Source: Furfurilactobacillus curtus
GTDB taxonomy: Bacteria > Bacillota > Bacilli > Lactobacillales > Lactobacillaceae
Assembly (NCBI RefSeq): GCF_045862785.1
Contig: NZ_BQXO01000002.1
Location: forward strand, 496,001-560,000
Length of the DNA stretch: 64,000 bases
Direction of reading: 5' to 3'
Position numbers and translations under genes: made by a program. The notes beneath the pieces were generated by a model. That model was not told the origin of the DNA. It did no database searches and worked only from the letters and a program-made list of their open reading frames with translations. Shown here piece by piece: positions 31,811-40,952 of the stretch (positions are counted from its first letter, which is position 1; every line of letters begins with the position of its first letter).

Positions 31811-32032
31811 TCAATCGTGGCGTAATTCCCAATCCTGAGTTGCATATTGAACCGCATCATCGTGAGTTCTAGTCAAAATAAACGCGATTGCCGTCAATTG
31901 TTGTCTGGCATTGGGGATGTAGTATTGTGGTCGATGAACTTCATGATCGTGATCAACTAAGGCGATCGACTCTAGGTCATGAATTACCTGCCGTTTTTGC
32001 GTTTGTCGATTAACGAGGACCACTAGCATCAT
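31811..32032 (-). CDS. Hypothetical protein, 73 aa (minus strand)
   Basis: Not recognised. CGGAGG lies 5 and 8 bases before two consecutive ATG codons (32032 and 32029), which is the best evidence that it is real. The protein starts with a short hydrophobic strand (MLVVLVNRQTQKR) and is rich in His and Asp (VDHDHEVHRPQYYIP). It is convergent with the 73-aa gene at 31524, with which it may share the terminator at 31746. Confidence 0.55.
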   Translation of the reverse strand: MMLVVLVNRQTQKRQVIHDLESIALVDHDHEVHRPQYYIPNARQQLTAIAFILTRTHDDAVQYATQDWELRHD

Positions 32033-32391
32033 CACCACCTCCGATCTCAAGGTGACTAAACGTACGGGACGCAACGTAATTAAAAGATTGTTTGTAATGA
32101 CTAACCATGTGTGAAAGTGATGTAAGAGGGTAAATGAAACTGGCTTGGTCTAAATTCAGTCTAGCATCGCTTTTAAAACTGTTTCAAATAATGTGTCTGA
32201 TTGAGCTAAAGTTGTGGTCAATGAGTGATGATTGAAAAATCAAAAGCATAATTGAAATAAAGTAGACATATATTAACTCTTTTATATATGTAAATAGGTC
32301 TGTTTTAAATTTATTAAGCTCAGCGCTCCTTCTTGTATTCTTGACGTGGATTAGCTAAAGTCAGGAGAGACTTCTCAGTTAAAGGAGATCA

Positions 32392-32892
32392 ATGAATATG
32401 AAAGTAACACATCGTGAACTTGTGTCCGAACCAGAACGCCAACTATTTGGCTTACCTTATGATCATCAAGAACAAGGGTCTTATAACTATGCTTGGTTGG
32501 ATTGGGAAACTTCTGATAAATTTAAACGGCTGGAGACGGTCAACAAGCCATTAGATCCTGCCAAAATTGGGTTATTGGTCTTTGATGGCGCAACACCTAC
32601 GTACTGGATTGGCAAGTGGTTCCGCAAGAGCCAACAGGTTCCAGATGGTTTTAAAGCAATTACGGTGCCGGCTAGTTCTGCCGCTATCGCTTGGGTCAAC
32701 GGCAATCCTGATACTGGTGATTTGTTTGGCGATCGGGCGATGAATGCTGCTAAACAAGAACTGATTCTGCGCCACATGATGACAGAAGCGGATTGGGAAC
32801 ATTTGCCTTATGCTTACGAGCGTTATGATCCGCAAAGGTTTCAACCGGAAGAAAATCCGACCACGCTGGATTATATTTTCTATGTCAAATGA
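32392..32892 (+). CDS. GyrI-like effector-binding domain protein
   Basis: A 166-aa soluble protein. The segment FKAITVPASSAAIAWVNG and the end AYERYDPQRF...TTLDYIFYVK resemble the stand-alone GyrI-like/AraC effector-binding fold, which binds small hydrophobic compounds. The match is by pattern only. AAAGGAG lies 6 bases before the ATG at 32392; a second ATG follows after one codon. The 360-base region upstream is A+T-rich and shows no gene; TTGACG at 32340 could be a -35 element without a clear -10. Confidence 0.6.
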   Translation: MNMKVTHRELVSEPERQLFGLPYDHQEQGSYNYAWLDWETSDKFKRLETVNKPLDPAKIGLLVFDGATPTYWIGKWFRKSQQVPDGFKAITVPASSAAIAWVNGNPDTGDLFGDRAMNAAKQELILRHMMTEADWEHLPYAYERYDPQRFQPEENPTTLDYIFYVK

Positions 32893-32979
32893 GACCAATT
32901 ATGGCTGGTCGGCCTTCAAAGCGGACTGGCTTTCACTCTGCATTGACAGCCGTTAAAGAGATCAGTACAATAACACCAG

Positions 32980-33207
32980 ATTAACAGTTAGCGTGTGATT
33001 CATTCGAGTCTAGTAGTGAAGTGATTCTCTGTTTAGCGAGTCGGTGGTGGTGAGAACCGATCAGGTTATCTTCATGAAGTACAACACGGGTTTTAGCTGT
33101 GACGGTGCATCTCCGATATCGATGAGAGTGATTACAGATATGTAATAACTTGGGTGGTACCGCGGAAAATTTCGTCCCTTGCATAACTTGCAGGGGACTT
33201 TTTTATG
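32980..33207 (+). promoter_or_regulatory. T-box leader of tyrS
   Basis: tRNA-sensing riboswitch. The T-box GGGTGGTACCGCGG lies at 33152-33165. The likely specifier codon is TAC (Tyr) at 33080-33082, in GAAGTACAAC. The competing terminator is GTCCCTTGCA / TGCAGGGGAC (33174-33183 with 33189-33198) followed by six T. Uncharged tRNA-Tyr would favour read-through into tyrS. The 5' end is estimated. Confidence 0.93.
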
Positions 33208-33257
33208 CACCTGTACCTGGTTGGGATTGGTATTAAAATAGATGAGGAGTTGGGATA

Positions 33258-34508
33258 ATGAATATTATTGACGAATTGAGTTGGCGTGGTGCAATTAATC
33301 AAACGAGTGATGAAGATGGCTTGCGACAATTAACTGCGAAGAAATCAATCGGATTATATTGTGGCATTGATCCAACGGGGGATTCTATGCATATCGGCCA
33401 TTTGATTCCATTTATGATCTTAAAACGTTTTCAATTGGCCGGTCATAAACCAGTGATTGTCATTGGTGGTGCTACGGGTTCTATCGGTGATCCATCTGGT
33501 AAAAAAGCGGAACGCGTCCTGCAGTCGATGGATCAAGTTCGTCATAACCAAGCGGCGTTGAAGCATCAATTAGTTAAATTGTTTGGTGAAGATCAATTTA
33601 GATTGGTCAATAACTATGACTGGCTGTCAAAATTAACTTTACTCGATTTCTTACGTGATTACGGCAAGTTGTTCAATGTGAAGACGATGCTCAACAAGGA
33701 GATCGTGGCATCACGTTTGGAAGTGGGCATTTCGTTTACCGAATTCACCTATCAAATTCTACAGTCAATCGACTTTTTGACGTTATATCGCGAACAAGAC
33801 GTCCAATTACAAATCGGTGGTGGTGACCAATGGGGTAACATTACCGCTGGGCTTGATCTAATTCGACGAGTTGAAGGGGCACAGACACAGGTTTTTGCCT
33901 TGACGATTCCGTTGCTATTAAAGGCTGACGGTACCAAGTTTGGTAAATCGGAAGGTGGTAACGTCTGGCTAGATCCTGAAAAGACAACACCTTATGAATT
34001 TTACCAATTCTGGCTTAACCAAGAGGACACGGATGTCGTGAAGTTCTTGAAATACTTCACCTTCTTAGATGAATCAGAAATTAACGACTTGGCTGAACAG
34101 GTCCAAAGTCAGCCGTGGAAACGCGTCGCGCAACGCCGGTTAGCCGAAGAAGTTACGCGATTTGTCCATGGCGATGCAGCTTTGGCACAAGCACAAAAGA
34201 TCACAGCTGCGTTATTTTCTGGAGATGTCAAAGCGCTGACAGCTGATGAAATCGAACAAGGTTTCAAAGCCTTTCCAAGTGTGACGACAGTGGCAGCACC
34301 ACAGAATATTGTTGATTTCTTAGTGGACAGCAGCATTGAAGCTTCACGCCGACAAGCGCGCGAAGATGTGACGAATGGGGCAATCACAATCAATGGTGAT
34401 AAGCAAACAGATTTAGAAGCAGTTATTGATCCTAGCCAGATGTTCGATGGCAAGTTTGTGATCGTTCGCCGGGGAAAGAAACGTTATTTCTTAGCCCGAA
34501 CGGCGTAA
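33258..34508 (+). CDS. tyrS: Tyrosyl-tRNA synthetase
   Basis: Charges tRNA-Tyr. It is 416 aa, class I synthetase. HIGH-type motif HIGHLIPF near residue 50, KMSKS-type motif KFGKSEGG near 228, and a C-terminal S4 RNA-binding domain (about 350-416, containing SRRQAREDVTNGAITINGD). GAGGAG lies before the ATG. Controlled by the T-box leader directly upstream. Confidence 0.97.
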   Translation: MNIIDELSWRGAINQTSDEDGLRQLTAKKSIGLYCGIDPTGDSMHIGHLIPFMILKRFQLAGHKPVIVIGGATGSIGDPSGKKAERVLQSMDQVRHNQAALKHQLVKLFGEDQFRLVNNYDWLSKLTLLDFLRDYGKLFNVKTMLNKEIVASRLEVGISFTEFTYQILQSIDFLTLYREQDVQLQIGGGDQWGNITAGLDLIRRVEGAQTQVFALTIPLLLKADGTKFGKSEGGNVWLDPEKTTPYEFYQFWLNQEDTDVVKFLKYFTFLDESEINDLAEQVQSQPWKRVAQRRLAEEVTRFVHGDAALAQAQKITAALFSGDVKALTADEIEQGFKAFPSVTTVAAPQNIVDFLVDSSIEASRRQAREDVTNGAITINGDKQTDLEAVIDPSQMFDGKFVIVRRGKKRYFLARTA

Positions 34509-34531
34509 ATTTTGACGTATATTGCGTAAAT

Positions 34532-34579
34532 AAACACTAATTAGTCTCCTCCACCTTGGGGATTAATTGGCGTTTTTTT
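34532..34579 (+). terminator. Terminator of tyrS
   Basis: AAACACTAATTAGTCTCC pairs with GGGGATTAATTGGCGTTT (several G-U pairs), loop of 8, followed by a T-run. Confidence 0.85.
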
Positions 34580-34782
34580 GTTTTGCACTGAGTCTTTTGT
34601 TCAGCCAAAGTCTGATTCTTGCTAACGCCCAGAAACACTTGGTGGGTTTTACACTGATCTAGTGCGAACAAATTGACAAATAGTTTCCGGTAGATGTACA
34701 GTTGTCCCTGTCGCGTTGTGATTTTTGTGACCTGTACGACGGCTTTTCATTAAATTGTCAGAAAACGAGGATACATAGAGTC

Positions 34783-36315
34783 ATGAATCAATTTATTCAA
34801 ACACTAATTGATCGACGCGTGGCGTTAATCACGGCTTTGTGGCAACATATCGAAATATCGCTAATCGCGTTACTTATTGCGATGTTAATTGCCATCCCGC
34901 TCGCCATTTGGGCCACGAGACACCAACGCGTGGCAGCGGTTCTGCTCCAAGTTGCTGGTGTCTTACAAACTATCCCATCGTTAGCGTTACTTGGTTTGTT
35001 GATTCCAATTGTGGGAATTGGTGCGGTTCCGGCAGTGATTGCTTTAGTGATTTACGCACTACTGCCAATTTTTCAAAGTACATATATCGGGATTGATGAA
35101 ATTGATCCGTCAATCGAAGAAGCAGCTACTGCGTTCGGTATGAGTCGGACGCGTAAACTTGTGCGAGTTGAATTACCGATTGCTGCGCCCGTGATTATTT
35201 CAGGAATCCGCCAGGCAATGGTGATGATTATTGGTACCGCCACGTTAGCAGCTCTGATCGGCGCTGGTGGCCTCGGAACATTCATTTTATTAGGGATTGA
35301 TCGCAACAATACCACGTTGACCGTAATTGGGGCGCTGGGGTCTGCTTTACTAGCGATTGTTTTGAGTTGGGTGATCATGCGGTTACAAAAAGTTTCATTA
35401 AAACGGTTAGTCATCGGTGGCTTAGTGATCTTGCTTGGCTTCGGCGCAGCTGGTGTGGTGAATTTAGTGCGCCAACCACAAAGGCAATTGGTCATCGCTG
35501 GTAAGCTTGGTTCAGAACCGGATATTCTCATTCATATGTATCAAGATTTAATTGAGCAGGATAATCCACGAGTGAAAGTGACGTTAAAGCCCAATTTTGG
35601 TAAGACAAGTTTCTTATTTAATGCACTTAGGCATGATCAAGTAGACATCTACCCAGAATTTTCAGGCACAGTATTAGAAAGCTTATTGCAAAAACCGGTT
35701 AACGATAAAGGGTTAACGGCGCAACAGACTTATCAAAAGGCTGCGACAGCTTTGAAACAGCAAGATGATCTGACCTATTTGAAACCGATGGCGTATAACA
35801 ATACCTTTGCTTTAGCCATTCGTAGTCAGGACGCCAAGCAATGGGATGTGCATGACATCAGTGAGTTAAAGCAGGTGGAAAATCAATTGAAGCCGGGGAT
35901 GACACTGGAATTTATTGATCGACCGGATGGACTGCCAGGGATCAACCAGCGTTATGGCTTACACTTATCCGCACAATCGATGGAACCAACTTTGCGTTAT
36001 GATGCAATTCATACCGGTAAAGTTAATCTTGTGGACGCGTATTCAACCGATAGTCAATTGCGTCAGTATCATTTAACAGTGCTCAAAGATAATCGCCATT
36101 TCTTTCCCACTTATCAAGGAGCTCCATTGATGAAAGCAAGCTTGGCTAAACAATATCCTGGTGTCGTCAAAAGCCTCAACAAGCTGGCGGGGCGGATTAC
36201 GGAAAAACAGATGCAAGAAATGAATTATGAAGTGAATGTGAAACACCAATCATCTGCCTCAGTGGCGAAACGTTATCTGGTGGCTAACCACCTATTGAAA
36301 GCTGGTGATCGTTGA
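34783..36315 (+). CDS. Osmoprotectant ABC transporter, permease fused to binding protein
   Basis: A 510-aa fusion. Residues 1-205 form the permease with the inner-membrane signature EEAATAFGMSRTRKLVRVELPIAAPVI; a further helix near 212-230 anchors the extracellular substrate-binding domain (about 240-510, starting VIAGKLGSEPDILIHMY and including PEFSGTVLE). This layout matches OpuC/BusB/ChoS-type importers of betaine, carnitine or choline. The ATG at 34783 follows GAGGA; the 27 upstream codons are Cys-rich and unlike the family. The ATPase gene overlaps its stop. Confidence 0.9.
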   Translation: MNQFIQTLIDRRVALITALWQHIEISLIALLIAMLIAIPLAIWATRHQRVAAVLLQVAGVLQTIPSLALLGLLIPIVGIGAVPAVIALVIYALLPIFQSTYIGIDEIDPSIEEAATAFGMSRTRKLVRVELPIAAPVIISGIRQAMVMIIGTATLAALIGAGGLGTFILLGIDRNNTTLTVIGALGSALLAIVLSWVIMRLQKVSLKRLVIGGLVILLGFGAAGVVNLVRQPQRQLVIAGKLGSEPDILIHMYQDLIEQDNPRVKVTLKPNFGKTSFLFNALRHDQVDIYPEFSGTVLESLLQKPVNDKGLTAQQTYQKAATALKQQDDLTYLKPMAYNNTFALAIRSQDAKQWDVHDISELKQVENQLKPGMTLEFIDRPDGLPGINQRYGLHLSAQSMEPTLRYDAIHTGKVNLVDAYSTDSQLRQYHLTVLKDNRHFFPTYQGAPLMKASLAKQYPGVVKSLNKLAGRITEKQMQEMNYEVNVKHQSSASVAKRYLVANHLLKAGDR

Positions 36316-37310
36316 TGCAGCAGTCAGCTAAACTTAAATCCGCAGTTGATGAGAATCCGCCAATGGTGGCTTTTAGCCATGTCAGTCAAGTGTTTGATGG
36401 ACAAGCCGTTATCGATGATCTCAATTCGACCATCCCACAAGGTGAAATTTTTGTGTTAGTCGGAACCTCGGGTAGCGGCAAAACCACGACCTTAAAGATG
36501 ATTAATCAACTGCAACCGCAGGCTAGTGGGCAAATTACGATTCAAGGCCAAGATATAGAAACGATCGGCTTGCAACAACTACGCTGGAATATCGGCTATG
36601 TCTTGCAACAAATTGCGTTGTTTCCGACGATGACTGTTGCTGAAAACATTGCGGTAATTCCAGAAATGAAAGGTGTTGCTCGAGCAGAGATTGATGCGCT
36701 GATTGATCGATTACTAACATCGGTAGGATTAGATCCAGCGACGTATCGGACACGAATGCCACAAGAGCTGTCCGGTGGTGAACAGCAGCGAATCGGGATT
36801 TGCCGAGCAATCGCTTCTGATCCACCATTAGTGTTGATGGACGAAGCCTTTTCAGCCTTGGATCCGATTTCGCGAACGCAGTTACAAGACTTGGTTCTTG
36901 ATTTACACGAAGCCCGCCATGATACGATTATCTTTGTGACCCATGATATGGACGAAGCCCTTAAGATGGGTGATCACATTGCTGTCATGCGCGAGGGCAA
37001 GATTTTACAAGTTGCTACGCCGACGGAAATCGCTCAGCATCCGGCCAATGATTTTGTGCAACAATTCTTTGCGCAAAGTGTTGCTAAGCAAGATCGCGAT
37101 GTATACGTTAGCAAGCTCGTAATGATGGGGTTTGCACAACAACAGTTGGATGATTCCAATGCGACTACAGTGACCGTGACCGCGGATGCAACTCTAGGGG
37201 AAGTATACCGCCAATTAGATGATGCCACCGCTTTGCGTGTAGTGGATGGTAAACGTCAGTTAGGATTTGTCACGGCTGCTGATATCGTGCGGTATTTGGG
37301 CCAGCGCTAG
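36315..37310 (+). CDS. Osmoprotectant ABC transporter, ATPase with CBS-like domain
   Basis: A 331-aa partner of the upstream permease-binding protein. Walker A is GTSGSGKTT, Q-loop VLQQIALFPTM, signature LSGGEQQR and Walker B LVLMDEAFSALD. After residue 250 the sequence has one CBS-like motif (ADATLGEVYRQLDD to LGFVTAADIVRYLG), as in osmosensing OpuA/OpuC ATPases. The ATG at 36315 overlaps the preceding stop (TGATG), so translation is coupled; a TTG one codon before is in frame. Confidence 0.93.
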   Translation: MQQSAKLKSAVDENPPMVAFSHVSQVFDGQAVIDDLNSTIPQGEIFVLVGTSGSGKTTTLKMINQLQPQASGQITIQGQDIETIGLQQLRWNIGYVLQQIALFPTMTVAENIAVIPEMKGVARAEIDALIDRLLTSVGLDPATYRTRMPQELSGGEQQRIGICRAIASDPPLVLMDEAFSALDPISRTQLQDLVLDLHEARHDTIIFVTHDMDEALKMGDHIAVMREGKILQVATPTEIAQHPANDFVQQFFAQSVAKQDRDVYVSKLVMMGFAQQQLDDSNATTVTVTADATLGEVYRQLDDATALRVVDGKRQLGFVTAADIVRYLGQR

Positions 37311-37377
37311 AACCTTAGAGCAGTTTACTTTCGTTACCGTGGTGAAGTCGTTACACTGGAGAAAATGGAGGTGGATG

Positions 37378-38709
37378 ATGCAATCATTTGATCAAATTGT
37401 GATCGGTGGCGGTCCAGGTGGCTTAGCGTTAGCTTATGGTCTGAAAGCTGCTGGCAAAAACGTTGCGATTGTTGAAGAAAATTTGTGGGGTGGTACTTGC
37501 CCCAACCGCGGATGTGATCCTAAAAAGATCCTTGTGGCGGCCGTCGAAGCTAAACGTCATGCTGAACAGTTGGCTCACGCCGGACTAGATGGGACGACGA
37601 CGATCAACTGGCCTGATTTAATGCGCAATAAGTTTGCATACACGGATGCCATTCCTGATGACACACTACAAGGATTACAGCACAGTGAAATTACAACATT
37701 TTATGGTCACGCGGCCTTTACATCCGCTGGCCACCTAGCAGTTGGTGAAGAGACGCTGACAGCGGCACAATTCATTTTAGCGACTGGTCAACGACCGGTA
37801 CGGCCAGCCATTGATGGTGCGCAATTACTTCAAACCAGCACGGACTTCCTTAATTGGCGTCAATTGCCAAAACAGATTGCGTTTATTGGCGGTGGTTACA
37901 TTGCTTTTGAATTGGCTGACATTGCCAATGCGGCAGGTGCAGACGTGCATGTGATTTTACGACACGATCGTGCTTTACGCGCTTTTGACGCAGAGTTAGT
38001 GAAAGATTTGCGTGATCAATTGGCTAAGGCCGGTGTTCATTTTCACGAAAATGTGACCCTAACTAAGGTGGCCAAAACCAGTACCGGTATTGAATTAACT
38101 GGTGATCAACAGTTTGACTTAACGGTGGCGGCTGCAGTAGCGGCAACTGGACGAATTGCTAATGTCGACACTTTGAATCTAGAAGCGGTCGGTGTCTCCG
38201 CGGATAGGCATGGAGTCGTTGTGAACGACCATTTACAGACGACTAACGAGCATATTTATGCGTTAGGTGACGTTGTGGCTAAAAAATCCATACCGAAGTT
38301 AACGCCTGTGGCTGGCTTTGAGGCACGCTACTTAACTGATACTTTAACTGGCGCTCATTCTGAGGCCATCCAATATCCTGCGATTCCAACGGTGGTATTT
38401 GGGATGCCACGCCTGGCGCAAGTTGGGGTTAGTCCAGCAGAGACCACCACGACCACTGACCGACGAGTTAAGGCGCTTGATATGACGCATTGGTACACGT
38501 ATCAACGAATTCATGATCCATTGGCCAAAGTTAAGGTTGTTTTGGATCGGCAAGGACGCTTAGTTGGTGCCAGCGCTTTGAGTACGATCGCAGATGAGTT
38601 AATCAATTATCTCACGGCGCTCATTAATCAAGGGGCGACGGTGGCTGACGTGAACAATCAAATCATGGCTTATCCAACGCCTGCATCCGATTTAAGTTAC
38701 CTGTTTTAA
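37378..38709 (+). CDS. FAD-dependent disulfide reductase (glutathione reductase family)
   Basis: A 443-aa class I pyridine nucleotide-disulfide oxidoreductase. FAD motif IGGGPGGLALAYGL near residues 9-22, redox pair in GGTCPNRGCDPKK (CxxxxC), NAD(P) motif IAFIGGGYIAFELAD near 164, FAD motif ALGDV near 294. The usual HPT..E end reads AYPTPASD, so the C-terminal His is absent; glutathione reductase activity is thus uncertain and it may reduce another disulfide. GGAGG is 6 bases before the ATG at 37378; upstream codons overlap the ATPase gene. Confidence 0.88.
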   Translation: MQSFDQIVIGGGPGGLALAYGLKAAGKNVAIVEENLWGGTCPNRGCDPKKILVAAVEAKRHAEQLAHAGLDGTTTINWPDLMRNKFAYTDAIPDDTLQGLQHSEITTFYGHAAFTSAGHLAVGEETLTAAQFILATGQRPVRPAIDGAQLLQTSTDFLNWRQLPKQIAFIGGGYIAFELADIANAAGADVHVILRHDRALRAFDAELVKDLRDQLAKAGVHFHENVTLTKVAKTSTGIELTGDQQFDLTVAAAVAATGRIANVDTLNLEAVGVSADRHGVVVNDHLQTTNEHIYALGDVVAKKSIPKLTPVAGFEARYLTDTLTGAHSEAIQYPAIPTVVFGMPRLAQVGVSPAETTTTTDRRVKALDMTHWYTYQRIHDPLAKVKVVLDRQGRLVGASALSTIADELINYLTALINQGATVADVNNQIMAYPTPASDLSYLF

Positions 38710-38780
38710 GCCGAGCAATATCTTTTATATAGAATTAAGATAATTAGAGCTACTCAAATTTACCCAAATCATGGCGTTTA

Positions 38781-38941
38781 GAGCGCGGGACATAAGTCGG
38801 TAAGTGACGATGCACTGAGAGCGAACTGCAAATGGTGATGGTTTATTCATCGTTGACAGTTCGCTTTTAGGCGGAGACATATGACTTATGTTCCGCGTTT
38901 TGGCTATTTAGATATTAGTTTTGTCCCAAACTCTTTTGTGT
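38781..38941. repeat. Hairpin repeat family B, copy 1
   Basis: Outer arms GCGGGACATAAGTC (38785-38798) and GACTTATGTTCCGC (38883-38896) pair with one G-U; inner arms AGCGAACTG and CAGTTCGCT form a second stem. A tail ending TTTTGTCCCAAACTC follows. The same layout recurs at 49194-49372. The rest of the gap 38710-39197 shows no gene I can support. Confidence 0.85.
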
Positions 38942-39148
38942 CCGGCACCTGCGGTTAAGCCTGCCAACAGCTTGTTGCCCAGACCAAGGGTAATGCCGAT
39001 TTTTACAAAACGGCATCAAGCATCGCGTTGAAATGTAGTGGGTTCCCGGAAAAGCAGACCAATCTGAACGTAGCGGGCATTGGATCAATTGATTTTGATA
39101 GGCGCAAGCGTAAAAATACGCTAGAATAGAATACACTAGAGCGTGTTT

Positions 39149-39165
39149 TGCCCAACGTTTGGGCA
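39149..39165. promoter_or_regulatory. Inverted repeat before the antiporter gene
   Basis: TGCCCAA and TTGGGCA are perfect arms around CGT, 32 bases before the start codon. A second repeat, AGCGT/ACGCT, lies at 39107-39122. They may be operators; a promoter could not be fixed. Confidence 0.35.
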
Positions 39166-39197
39166 AGAGGAACGGGATCTAACGAAAGGATGCATGA

Positions 39198-40370
39198 ATG
39201 AACTTTATTGGAACCTTGATTTTAATATTGACGGCAACGACCATTGCGGGGCATTTTTCAGCCCGTCTCGGGGTTCCGGCGGTTATTGGTGAATTGTTAG
39301 TCGGGATTGTAATTGGCCCAGGGGTGCTAAATTGGGTTCAGTCATCGACCACCCTCACGCAATTTGCCGAACTGGGTGTGATTTTATTGATGTTTATGGC
39401 TGGGTTGGAAAGTGACATCGGCCAGTTGCGACGCTATTTACGGCCGGCATTAGCCGTGGCGATGTGTGGCGTCATCTTGCCCGTGGTCCTAATGGGTGCA
39501 ACCAGTTTACTATTTGGCTATGGCTGGAGTGAGGCACTGTTCATCGGGGTTGTCTTCTCGGCGACGTCGGTCAGTATCTCGGTGGTGGTGCTGCGGGAGT
39601 TTAACGCATTAGATACGCAGGAAGGAGCAACGATTTTAGGGGCGGCGGTCGCTGATGACATTATTGGCGTGCTGTTGTTGAGCTTGATGGTGGCAGTATT
39701 GGGTGGCTCAGCTAGCCATGGGCCATCTACTAACCTAGGCTTGCAATTGGTCTTTCAAGCAGCCTTTTTCGTTGCCGTGTACCTGCTGGTGCGCTGGGTT
39801 GCGCCGCTCTTGACCCGTATTAGCGAACGATTATTAATCCCGACGGCGCGGACGGTGACTGCTATTGTGATTTGTTTGGCGATGGCTTACCTAGCAGAAC
39901 TAGTCGGTTTATCTGGTGCCATTGGTGCCTTTTTTGCAGGAATTGCAGTCGCCCAGACATCCGTGAAAAAAGTAATTGACGAGCATGTAGAGCCGATCAG
40001 TAACGCCTTTTTTGTTCCAGTATTTTTCGTTAGCATCGGATTGAGTGTCGATTTTACCAACTTTGTCGCTTCATTACCCTTTATTTTATTGATGACGGCC
40101 CTAGCCGTGTTGACCAAATGGGTCGGTGGACAGTTTGGAGCTCAAGTCACGGGTTTTAATCGCGATAGTGGGCGCGTGGTTGGAACGGGGATGGTGGCCC
40201 GTGGTGAGATGGCGTTGATCACCGCTCAAATTGGTTTCAATGCACATTTGCTTGCCAAACCAATGTATGTGGATATGATTTTTGTGATCGTACTGGCCAC
40301 TTTAGTTGCGCCGTTACTATTACGCTGGTCGTTAAGCAAGCAACGTGTAGCAGCGACAAAGTCAGAGTAA
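39198..40370 (+). CDS. napA: CPA2 family Na+/H+ antiporter
   Basis: A 390-aa membrane carrier with about 12-13 helices, expected to expel Na+ or K+ in exchange for protons. Characteristic pieces: LGVPAVIGELLVGIVIGP near residue 24, and AAVADDIIGV near 150, whose double Asp marks electrogenic Na+/H+ members such as NapA. There is no C-terminal nucleotide-binding domain, unlike Kef proteins. GAAAGGA lies about 9 bases upstream of the ATG. Monocistronic with its own terminator. Confidence 0.9.
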   Translation: MNFIGTLILILTATTIAGHFSARLGVPAVIGELLVGIVIGPGVLNWVQSSTTLTQFAELGVILLMFMAGLESDIGQLRRYLRPALAVAMCGVILPVVLMGATSLLFGYGWSEALFIGVVFSATSVSISVVVLREFNALDTQEGATILGAAVADDIIGVLLLSLMVAVLGGSASHGPSTNLGLQLVFQAAFFVAVYLLVRWVAPLLTRISERLLIPTARTVTAIVICLAMAYLAELVGLSGAIGAFFAGIAVAQTSVKKVIDEHVEPISNAFFVPVFFVSIGLSVDFTNFVASLPFILLMTALAVLTKWVGGQFGAQVTGFNRDSGRVVGTGMVARGEMALITAQIGFNAHLLAKPMYVDMIFVIVLATLVAPLLLRWSLSKQRVAATKSE

Positions 40371-40392
40371 GGTTAGTGAAAAGAGCACATGT

Positions 40393-40432
40393 AAAAAAAG
40401 TTGTCTCCCGATTTGGGATGACAACTTTTTTC
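40393..40432. terminator. Bidirectional terminator between napA and the Rrf2 gene
   Basis: AAAAAAAGTTGTC pairs with GACAACTTTTTT, with an inner TCCC/GGGA stem. Confidence 0.95.
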
Positions 40433-40459
40433 ATTGAAAGAGCGATTTTCAGCTTGCTT

Positions 40460-40933
40460 TTAACTTAATTGATTTACTAGGTCGATGAAATGACCATGTT
40501 GATGTAAATCGGTTTTTAGGTCGGTCATGGAAAAGCGGTGGTAAAAACGCCGATAGTCAGCATCGGCTAACGTGAATAAATCCGTGAGCGTTTCATTGAT
40601 GTTGGCAGAAATATCGCTGTCATCGGTATCATTGGCAACTAAACCCTTTGAGTCGCCGGTGATGAAACGCGCGTAGCTGATCGTGGGGGGAATCGTCAGA
40701 TCGTATAATGCACCGACATTCATTTCAGCCAACGGCCGTTGGAGTAAATAGCCACCATTCTTGCCAACTGAACCCTCAATATATCCCTGTTTGTGAAGCA
40801 CAGACAAAATGTTGCGAATCATGACTGGATTAAGCTGTAACGATTTGGCCAGTTCTGCACTCGTAATTTTCCGTGGACTATTTTCATCAAGGTAAAGTAA
40901 GCTGTGGACGGCCACAGAAAAATCGAGTTTCAT
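40460..40933 (-). CDS. Rrf2 family transcriptional regulator
   Basis: A 157-aa regulator with the Rrf2 winged helix-turn-helix (FSVAVHSLLYL, ITSAELAKSLQLNPVMIRNILSVLHKQGYIEG, then NGGYLLQRPL). It contains no Cys at all, so it cannot bind the iron-sulfur cluster used by IscR and NsrR; it belongs with the YwnA-like members. It lies 19 bases after helD on the same strand and is probably co-transcribed. AAAGAGG precedes the ATG. Confidence 0.9.
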   Translation of the reverse strand: MKLDFSVAVHSLLYLDENSPRKITSAELAKSLQLNPVMIRNILSVLHKQGYIEGSVGKNGGYLLQRPLAEMNVGALYDLTIPPTISYARFITGDSKGLVANDTDDSDISANINETLTDLFTLADADYRRFYHRFSMTDLKTDLHQHGHFIDLVNQLS

Positions 40934-40952
40934 AAGCGCCTCTTTCTAAAAA

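Noticed and set aside
38915..39166. Minus-strand frame of 83 codons
   Set aside because: No ribosome binding site; begins in the promoter region of the antiporter and ends in repeat family B.
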